Source: Actinomycetota bacterium (GTDB lineage Bacteria; Actinomycetota; Actinomycetes; S36-B12; UBA5976). From it: 11,382 bases of DNA. The translations under genes were made by a program, and so were the position numbers. The stretch spans positions 1 through 11,382 of the forward strand of contig JAFMIT010000047.1 in assembly GCA_017853815.1 (NCBI GenBank), read 5' to 3'. Shown here one piece after another: positions 1-5,011 of the stretch (the stretch's first letter is position 1; the number at the start of each line of letters is the position of its first letter). The notes under the pieces are model-generated. The model was given only the letters and a program-made list of their open reading frames with translations, ran no database searches and was not told where the DNA came from.

Positions 1-727
1 GAAGGCTGCTCCTGCGAAGAAGGCTGCTCCTGCGAAGAAGGCTGCTCCTGCGAAGAAGGCTGCTCCTGCGAAGCCAGTTGCCAAGAAAGCTGCACCAGCG
101 AAGCCAGTAGCGAAGAAGGAATCGGCCCCTAAGAAGGAAGTTGCGACCAAGGTTGTCGAAGTCGTCGAGGTCGACGTTGAAGTCACCGAGATCACAACCG
201 CACCAAAGACTCGCGGCCGTTCCAAAGGCCCACTCAATCCTGAAGATATCCCGGCACCGGTACCGCTTGCCCACCAACAAGGCATTGAGGATGTCAAAGC
301 TTTGCCTCAGCGTGACTCGCGTCCAAAGGACAAGGCCCGCGTCAAGGAAGACGCCTCAATGTGGACGGGTGCTGAGCTGAAGTCGATGCGCACCATGTTC
401 ACGAAGGATCTTTCTGTTCGCCAGTCTGCGTTGGAGCAGGCGCAGGCGACTCTTGAACAGTTGATTTCGTTCTCTGACGATGGCGCGGGTGCTGAGACGG
501 CCGATACTGGCAACTCAACCCTCGAGCGTGAGTTCCAAATCTCACTTGTCGAAAAGGCACAGTTCAACCTGGAGCAGACTCAGCAAGCTCTCGCTCGGTT
601 GGATGCGAAGACCTACGGCTTGTGCGACAACTGCGGAAAGCCAATTGGCAAACTGCGACTCCAAGAAGCCAACCCCTATGCGACGTTGTGCATCGAGTGC
701 AAGGAGCGCGCTGACCGCGGTCTCTAG
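1..727 (+). CDS. DksA/TraR-family C4 zinc-finger regulator with Lys/Ala/Pro-rich tail (5' end missing)
   Basis: The frame is open from base 2 to the TAG at 725-727, giving 241 visible residues; the start lies outside the window. Three parts are seen. Residues 1-50 are AAPAKK-type repeats, followed by an acidic Val/Glu stretch at about 50-64. Residues 68-76 (PKTRGRSKG) resemble an AT-hook. From about 120 there is a DksA/TraR-like region: a helix, a tip with acidic residues, a second helix with EREFQISL, then a zinc finger with Cys208, Cys211, Cys230 and Cys233 (CDNC...CIEC). In this family the coiled coil enters the RNA polymerase secondary channel; the actinobacterial members are poorly characterised. 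The Lys/Ala/Pro tail is reminiscent of histone H1-like tails and suggests nucleic acid binding, which is inference. The gene ends 20 bp before lspA and probably shares its transcript. The cysteine pairs are separated by 18 residues, one more than in E. coli DksA. Family assignment is firm; the function is not. Confidence 0.88.
   Translation, partial: KAAPAKKAAPAKKAAPAKKAAPAKPVAKKAAPAKPVAKKESAPKKEVATKVVEVVEVDVEVTEITTAPKTRGRSKGPLNPEDIPAPVPLAHQQGIEDVKALPQRDSRPKDKARVKEDASMWTGAELKSMRTMFTKDLSVRQSALEQAQATLEQLISFSDDGAGAETADTGNSTLEREFQISLVEKAQFNLEQTQQALARLDAKTYGLCDNCGKPIGKLRLQEANPYATLCIECKERADRGL
5..73 (+). repeat. 18-bp in-frame tandem repeat (AAPAKK units)
   Basis: The unit gctgctcctgcgaagaag occurs at 5-22, 23-40 and 41-58 with no mismatch, and a fourth copy at 59-73 lacks the last codon. 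Degenerate copies continue to about 118. Because the period is a multiple of three, copy-number change by slippage or recombination would lengthen or shorten the basic tail without a frameshift. The array may extend upstream of the window. Confidence 0.95.
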
Positions 728-747
728 CTCGCTCGTAGGCTAGGCAC

Positions 748-1266
748 ATGCTGTCTCGAGGTCTGAAAGTTGCGCTAGGTGTTGCGCTTGTCGTGATAGC
801 CATCGATCAGGCAACCAAGGTGTGGGCCGAAGCGACGCTTACCGAACATATTCGCCAACCTCTGATCGGCTCTTTGCTGCAACTCCATTTGCTTTACAAC
901 CCTGGCGCGGCGTTCTCGATGTTCACCAATGCCACCTGGGTGTTCGCGATTTTCTCTTCCGCAATTTGTTGCTTGATTCTGTTCAGCGCGCATCGCGTCG
1001 TGCACCCTGTGTGGCAGGTGGCAGTCGGGGGAGTCTTGGGTGGCGCTGGCGGCAACCTAATTGATCGATTGACAAACGCACCTGGTTTTGGCCGAGGGTT
1101 GGTCGTCGATTTTCTTGAGTTGCCGTATTGGCCAGTCTTCAACATCGCAGATTCAGCGGTCGTTGTGTCTGCGTGCGTTATGGTGTTGATGTCTTTTCGA
1201 GGAATCAACTTCGATGGCACCCGAATTTCCGACCATGAATCTAAGAATGAGGCCAGCAGCGAATGA
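748..1266 (+). CDS. lspA: Lipoprotein signal peptidase (signal peptidase II)
   Basis: This 172-residue inner-membrane aspartyl protease cleaves the signal peptide of prolipoproteins before the lipid-modified cysteine, after Lgt has acted. All LspA motifs are visible: DQATK at 20-24, the YNPGAAFS block at 50-57, GGNLIDR at 101-107, VVDF at 119-122 and FNIADSAV at 131-138. By alignment from memory with the Pseudomonas enzyme, the catalytic pair is Asp121 (VVDF) and Asp135 (NIADS). Four hydrophobic segments fit the family topology, and length is typical. The ATG at 748 follows the upstream stop by 20 bp and has only a weak AGG-type ribosome binding site, so translation may be coupled to the upstream gene. 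The stop overlaps the next start by 4 bp (ATGA). The hydrophilic tail from about 152 is not conserved in the family. Confidence 0.97.
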   Translation: MLSRGLKVALGVALVVIAIDQATKVWAEATLTEHIRQPLIGSLLQLHLLYNPGAAFSMFTNATWVFAIFSSAICCLILFSAHRVVHPVWQVAVGGVLGGAGGNLIDRLTNAPGFGRGLVVDFLELPYWPVFNIADSAVVVSACVMVLMSFRGINFDGTRISDHESKNEASSE

Positions 1267-2189
1267 GCGATTACCGCGCCACTGAAATCCCCGAGGGATT
1301 GGCAGGCGAGCGGCTCGACGCGGCACTTTCGCGCATGTTCGGTTTTTCGCGAACAAAAGCGGCAGATCTCATTGATGCAGGTCATGTGAAGGTGAATCAA
1401 CTTCAGCCAGCTCGCAGCTTTCGTGTTTCTGAAGGCGACGTGCTCGAAGTGACTATTCCGGCGGAACGCGATCCGCTCGAAGTTCGAGCAGAGATGGTCG
1501 AGGGACTTTCGGTCGTTTACGACGACGATGACGTAGTCGTGGTCGATAAACCTGTTGGAGTGGCGGCGCATCCATCTCAAGGGTGGGACGGTCCCACTGT
1601 CCTGGGTGGATTGGCTGGACTTGGCTATCGAATTGCTACCAGCGGAGCGCCCGAACGCCAGGGAATTGTTCACCGGCTCGATGTGGGCACCTCTGGCTTG
1701 ATGGCAGTTGCCAAATCTGAATACGCGTATTCGCATATCAAGCAGCAGTTCCGTGATCGCACTGTCGAAAAGATCTACCACACGCTCGTGCACGGTCGCC
1801 TCGATCCGTTGACTGGCACTATCGACGCACCTATTGCCCGTCACCCACATCACGATTTCAAGTTTGCAGTGATGGCAGGTGGCCGAGATTCCATCACTCA
1901 CTACGAGACGATCGAAGCGTTCGCGCATGCGTCGCTGTTGAGTGTTCATCTCGAAACTGGTCGAACTCACCAAATCCGCGTGCACATGTCTGCGATGCGC
2001 CATCCGTGTGTTGGAGATGAAATGTATGGGGCCGATCCAACGCTGGCATCAAAGCTTGGTCTCGTGCGCCAGTGGTTGCATGCGTGCGAATTGGAGTTCG
2101 AGCATCCGAGCTCCGGTCAACGCGTTCGTCTGACGTCCGCTTATGCGCCAGATTTGCAGACCGCACTCGATCGCGTCCGGGAACTGTAA
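1263..2189 (+). CDS. rluD: RluA-family pseudouridine synthase with S4 domain (RluD-like)
   Basis: The 308-residue product isomerises uridine to pseudouridine in structured RNA. RluD of E. coli acts on helix 69 of 23S rRNA, and that target is likely but not proven here. An S4 RNA-binding domain spans about residues 15-66 (ERLDAALSRMFGFSRTKA, then HVKVN). The catalytic domain shows VDKP (94-97), the catalytic motif HRLDVGTSGLM with Asp140 as nucleophile, and GRTHQIRVHM (233-242). Length matches RluD (about 326) and its relatives. The ATG overlaps the lspA stop by 4 bp, and GAGG at 1249-1252 can serve as ribosome binding site, so translational coupling with lspA is likely. This pairing with lspA is common in actinobacteria. 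The exact substrate site cannot be read from sequence, and RluA or RluC specificity is not excluded. Confidence 0.93.
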   Translation: MSDYRATEIPEGLAGERLDAALSRMFGFSRTKAADLIDAGHVKVNQLQPARSFRVSEGDVLEVTIPAERDPLEVRAEMVEGLSVVYDDDDVVVVDKPVGVAAHPSQGWDGPTVLGGLAGLGYRIATSGAPERQGIVHRLDVGTSGLMAVAKSEYAYSHIKQQFRDRTVEKIYHTLVHGRLDPLTGTIDAPIARHPHHDFKFAVMAGGRDSITHYETIEAFAHASLLSVHLETGRTHQIRVHMSAMRHPCVGDEMYGADPTLASKLGLVRQWLHACELEFEHPSSGQRVRLTSAYAPDLQTALDRVREL

Positions 2190-2338
2190 ATCCGCCCAAT
2201 TGCCCCACAGAAGTAAACAGGACGTCAGAATTCTGTGGATTGTTTGTCGAAGCCTCTGGAATACAGGCGAGTAGTTCCGACGTTATCTACACTGAACACA
2301 TTCCGCTCCTCGGAGGAGTCGGATCTAAAAGGAGAGTC
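2190..2338 (+). promoter_or_regulatory. Intergenic region and 5' leader before the Bax-inhibitor gene
   Basis: This 149-bp gap separates the lspA operon from the next gene. A possible -10 box (TACACT, 2288-2293) has no convincing -35 partner. The ribosome binding site AAAGGAGA at 2328-2335 is strong and fixes the ATG at 2339. Just upstream, CTCCTC (2306-2311) and GAGGAG (2313-2318) form a near-palindrome. Farther up, CCACAGAA (2205-2212) pairs with TTCTGTGG (2231-2238), and the second arm lies in the perfect palindrome CAGAATTCTG (2226-2235). None is a clear terminator. Confidence 0.35.
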
Positions 2339-3097
2339 ATGGCTAACCCCGTGTTGAATCGAACCTTCAACCGTGAAAATCTGCAGTACGGCCCTGCCGG
2401 TGTAGAGATTCCAACTGTCGATGGCGTTCAGACTGCATCTGGCACAGGTGCACGGATGACCATGGACGGTGTTGTCAGCCGCACGTTGGCGCTGTTTGGC
2501 GTCTTGGCTGTCACTGCCGTATTTACCTGGATGACGCAGGCTGTGTGGCTCATCCTCCCGGCGCTTGTCGTCGCGATTGGTCTCGGCCTGTGGGCAACGT
2601 TCTCTAAGAAGGTACGCCCCGCAGTCATGTTCGGCTACGCGGCCGCTGAAGGCGTCGTGCTTTCTGCGCTGACGTACGTGTTCGACATCGTCTATCCAGG
2701 CATTGGCTTCCAGGCAGTTCTTGCAACTACGGTGACTGCAGGTGTCGTTTTCGCGGCTTACCGCAGCGGAGCGATTCGAGTGACGCCGAAGTTCCGTCAG
2801 ATCATGATGTTCGCGCTCATTGGCTACATGGGCTTCGCGCTCATCAACCTGGTGTTCGGCATGTTCACGGGCTCAAGCGGGATTTACAGCTCGCAGTTCG
2901 GTTGGATCGCAGCGCTCATCGGTGTCGGTCTTTCCGCGTTCACTCTGGTGATGGACTTTGCAGACATCGAAGAAGGCATCGGAATCGGCCTGCCTGCACA
3001 AGAGGAATGGCGCGCCGCCTTTGGTTTGATGGTGTCGCTCGTCTGGATGTACACCGAGATTCTTCGTCTCCTCGCGATCCTGCGGGGCAACGACTAG
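2339..3097 (+). CDS. Bax inhibitor-1/YccA-family multipass membrane protein
   Basis: The 252-residue product begins with a hydrophilic stretch of about 44 residues. About seven hydrophobic segments follow (roughly 45-65, 68-88, 95-115, 122-142, 152-172, 187-207 and 225-247). The C-terminal blocks MDFADIEEGI (205-214), EEWRAAFGL (222-230) and MYTEILRLL (237-245) are typical of the bacterial Bax inhibitor-1 (TMBIM) group, particularly the actinobacterial YccA-like branch. Characterised relatives such as Bacillus YetJ are pH-sensitive calcium leak channels that use acidic residues near the C-terminus. Asp206, Asp209 and Glu240 are candidates, but the mapping is inferred. The ATG at 2339 is chosen because AAAGGAGA sits 3 bases upstream of it; the open frame extends back into rluD only by chance. 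The gene appears monocistronic, with a hairpin terminator 21 bp after the stop. Substrate and role are unknown. Confidence 0.9.
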   Translation: MANPVLNRTFNRENLQYGPAGVEIPTVDGVQTASGTGARMTMDGVVSRTLALFGVLAVTAVFTWMTQAVWLILPALVVAIGLGLWATFSKKVRPAVMFGYAAAEGVVLSALTYVFDIVYPGIGFQAVLATTVTAGVVFAAYRSGAIRVTPKFRQIMMFALIGYMGFALINLVFGMFTGSSGIYSSQFGWIAALIGVGLSAFTLVMDFADIEEGIGIGLPAQEEWRAAFGLMVSLVWMYTEILRLLAILRGND

Positions 3098-3118
3098 TCA
3101 GTCCCTTATTCATCGCTG

Positions 3119-3151
3119 CTGGCGCGGCCGAACCTGGTTCGGCCGCGCCAG
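3119..3151 (+). terminator. Perfect 15-bp hairpin, intrinsic terminator without T-tract
   Basis: CTGGCGCGGCCGAAC (3119-3133) and GTTCGGCCGCGCCAG (3137-3151) are exact reverse complements around a 3-base loop. The hairpin lies 21 bp after the Bax-inhibitor stop. No run of T follows, a form often predicted as a terminator in actinobacteria. It probably ends the Bax-inhibitor transcript and insulates the nhaA promoter, whose -10 box begins 18 bp later. Confidence 0.8.
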
Positions 3152-3168
3152 TGGTCTATGGGCACGGT

Positions 3169-3174
3169 TATGCT
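3169..3174 (+). promoter_or_regulatory. Candidate nhaA -10 box
   Basis: TATGCT fits the TANNNT pattern and would place transcription start near 3180, exactly where the folded leader begins. The region 17-18 bp upstream lies in the end of the terminator hairpin and has no good TTGACA match, so this is a weak call. Confidence 0.35.
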
Positions 3175-3179
3175 TGCAG

Positions 3180-3258
3180 AGGAGAGCCGGGAAGTCTGGT
3201 CGGCAAAAGAGTGTTGACGAAACGTCAATGCTCCTGACCGCCAAGCCGAAAGGTCTCG
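3180..3258 (+). promoter_or_regulatory. Structured 5' leader of nhaA, candidate cation riboswitch
   Basis: Several stems are visible. AGGAG (3180-3184) pairs with CTCCT (3231-3235) and would close a three-way junction. GCCG (3186-3189) pairs with CGGC (3201-3204) around a GGAAGTCTGGT loop. TTGACG (3214-3219) pairs with CGTCAA (3223-3228) around AAA; with wobbles this stem can extend to 11 bp (3209-3219 with 3223-3233), competing with the closing stem. GACC (3236-3239) can pair either with GGTC at 3198-3201, a pseudoknot-like contact, or with GGTC at 3252-3255, covering part of the GAAAGG ribosome binding site (3248-3253). CGGC at 3201-3204 can likewise switch to GCCG at 3245-3248. nhaA leaders elsewhere carry the nhaA-I and nhaA-II RNA motifs, reported as lithium-sensing riboswitches. 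Membership here is not established; the loop motif and the gene context make it worth testing. Confidence 0.5.
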
Positions 3259-4416
3259 ATGAACTCGTCGCTTGAGTTAAATGTTTCTCGCGCCGAGAAG
3301 CGCTGGCTTCGTCGCGTCATCGACAATGAAGCGCAATCGGTTGGACTTCTCATTCTTGCAGCGGTGCTAGGGATCGGAATTGCGACCATCAATCCATCTT
3401 TTGCAGATACCGTTTTGCACACTCACCTGCCAGTGTTGAATCTGAGTCTTGCAGAGTTTGCCGCTGATGGACTTTTAGCGATCTTTTTCTTTATTGCTGG
3501 ACTTGAACTGCGCCATGAATTGACTGTAGGGACGCTCAATAGCGTTCGGGCCGCGGCGGTGCCAGTGGTTGCGGCAGTTGGGGGAATGCTTGCGCCGGTT
3601 TTTGTATTCCTTGCGCTGGCGCCCGCAGGTTTCAGTGGAGCTTGGGGAATCCCGATGGCCACAGACTTGCCCCTCGCTCTAGCCATCATTGCCGTGTTCG
3701 GCAAACGGCTGCCGCTCAGTTTTCGGGCATTCATTTTGAGCCTCGCCATTGTGGATGACGTGGGCTCTGTGCTCGTGATTGCGGTGAAATTTGGCGCGAG
3801 CGTCTCGGTGGGCGCGCTGCTGCTCGTACTCATCGGAGTCGTGGCTTACGTGACGCAAAACCTCCGAGCAGTGCACGGTTCAATACTTTTCGCGATTGCT
3901 ATCGCCACCTGGTTTGCGATGCTTCACTCGGGAATTCACCCCACCGTGCTCGGGGTGGTGCTGGGGTTGGCCACCAGTGTGAGAGCGGATCGTTATCGCG
4001 AGAAACTCCAACCATGGTCGAACGGGGTGTGTGTGCCCTTGTTCGTCTTCACGGCAGTCGCGATGCCAGTGTCGGTGAGCCTGATCAATTCGGAACTTAC
4101 GTCAGCTCTTATTGGAGCTCGAATCACTGGTAAACCGCTAGGGGTATTTCTCGGTGCAGTGGTGGCCTTAGCGCTGTTTCGACCAACGTTGAGGTTGCCT
4201 TTGAAGCTCTATGTTCTGGCAGGCGTGGTCGCTTCGTTGGGATTCTCGGTTTCGATGCTGTTTGCGCTCTTGAGCCTTCGCGATGCGATTGCGCTGGCCC
4301 AAGCGCAGACAAGCATTCTCGCGGCGCTTTCTGTCGCTGCCATGGTGACGTCCGCAGTTTTGATGCTATTTAATCGACTCGATGCAGATAAATCTGCCCG
4401 GAGTGCTCGACTCTAG
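3259..4416 (+). CDS. nhaA: Na+/H+ antiporter NhaA
   Basis: The 385-residue integral membrane protein exchanges cytoplasmic Na+ (or Li+) for protons and supports pH and salt homeostasis. Length matches E. coli NhaA (388). Key elements are visible. FFFIAGLELRHEL (76-88) matches the family segment with conserved glutamates. MATDLPLALAI (133-143) contains Asp136, equivalent to E. coli Asp133. AIVDDVGS (163-170) contains the ion-binding pair Asp166-Asp167 (E. coli 163/164). GKPLG (291-295) contains Lys292, equivalent to Lys300. About twelve hydrophobic segments are present. The ATG at 3259 is preceded by GAAAGG at 3248-3253 inside a folded leader, which suggests control of translation initiation. 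The last 51 bp overlap the minus-strand gene that ends at 4366. There is no tandem NhaA partner domain. The annotation is secure; ion preference is not readable. Confidence 0.96.
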   Translation: MNSSLELNVSRAEKRWLRRVIDNEAQSVGLLILAAVLGIGIATINPSFADTVLHTHLPVLNLSLAEFAADGLLAIFFFIAGLELRHELTVGTLNSVRAAAVPVVAAVGGMLAPVFVFLALAPAGFSGAWGIPMATDLPLALAIIAVFGKRLPLSFRAFILSLAIVDDVGSVLVIAVKFGASVSVGALLLVLIGVVAYVTQNLRAVHGSILFAIAIATWFAMLHSGIHPTVLGVVLGLATSVRADRYREKLQPWSNGVCVPLFVFTAVAMPVSVSLINSELTSALIGARITGKPLGVFLGAVVALALFRPTLRLPLKLYVLAGVVASLGFSVSMLFALLSLRDAIALAQAQTSILAALSVAAMVTSAVLMLFNRLDADKSARSARL

Positions 4417-4863
4417 GTAGTCCTGTTCGCACTCACTTTTGTCGTCAACAATAGAAGTTGTTCGATAAATCGCGGCAGGGTTGTCGCAAGCCACCGCATA
4501 GGTGTAGCTGCTATCGCTTGACCAGCATTCCCCCACAGCTTGAATCTCATTGTGTGCTGCAATCGATCGAATGAGTGCAATGGACTGGGCGCCGATGAGA
4601 AACATCATGAGCGCCACGACAAACGCCATCATCTTGTCCGAGGGAGTTACCCGACGATCGGTCGTCAACTGATGAATTTCTTTTCGGATGTTGAGTGCGC
4701 GCACAAATGTCATTCCGGCAAAGAACAGATTGAAGACAAACATGAGGACCGACGCAATGGCGACCATCTGCGAGGAGAGAATGACTCCAATGAGAACGAA
4801 CAGTGCGGCCTGCATGACGAGTCTGAACTGAAGGCGGCGAAGAGTCGGCAAGTCAGCTGCCAT
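4366..4863 (-). CDS. Three-helix membrane protein with exported four-cysteine C-terminal domain
   Basis: This is a 165-residue product of unknown function. The start is the ATG complementary to 4861-4863, because AGAGGGGG lies about 7 bases upstream on that strand; a longer open frame to 5124 would run into dnaE. Hydrophobic segments lie at about 15-31, 34-56 and 78-99. With three helices and a basic N-terminus, the C-terminus should be outside. The tail contains Cys113, Cys126, Cys145 and Cys160 in the order VGECW, ACDNPAAIYR, SECEQDY and GRFICIE. This pattern recalls, from memory, the exported domain of actinobacterial LppU/SCO3897-like proteins (vGdC...CsdpaA.y.v...C...lC), probably with two disulfides. 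It is divergent from dnaE, separated by 148 bp, and overlaps the 3' end of nhaA by 51 bp. The cysteine pattern and ribosome binding site support a real gene. Confidence 0.78.
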   Translation of the reverse strand: MAADLPTLRRLQFRLVMQAALFVLIGVILSSQMVAIASVLMFVFNLFFAGMTFVRALNIRKEIHQLTTDRRVTPSDKMMAFVVALMMFLIGAQSIALIRSIAAHNEIQAVGECWSSDSSYTYAVACDNPAAIYRTTSIVDDKSECEQDYLESSTPGRFICIESIK

Positions 4864-5011
4864 GTAATGCCCCCTCTGTGTTCGGATTCGGTGAGGCGAA
4901 TCTTGCACCGTGAGACACCCCTGCATCGCCGCACACGCCGCGCGAGTCACTGAAACTATGTCGCCTGTCGCGAGTAGGGTTCGGCGGGTTCGTTGACGAG
5001 GAGGTGTGGCC

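Noticed and set aside
1..118. Short repeat array considered as CRISPR
   Set aside because: The units are contiguous with no spacers and are in frame within a coding sequence, so this is a protein-coding tandem repeat.
894..2003. 369-residue open frame on the minus strand across lspA and the pseudouridine synthase
   Set aside because: It lies wholly antisense to two genes with complete family motifs. Its translation is rich in Arg, His and Cys without any recognisable domain, as expected of a shadow frame.
2072..2338. N-terminal extension of the Bax-inhibitor protein into rluD
   Set aside because: The extension would overlap rluD in another frame, has no family similarity, and ignores the strong AAAGGAGA directly before the ATG at 2339.
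3155..3258. Cobalamin riboswitch upstream of nhaA
   Set aside because: The GGGAAG string is superficially similar, but the long conserved B12-box context and the expected aptamer length (about 200 nt) are absent, and nhaA is not a typical B12-regulated gene.
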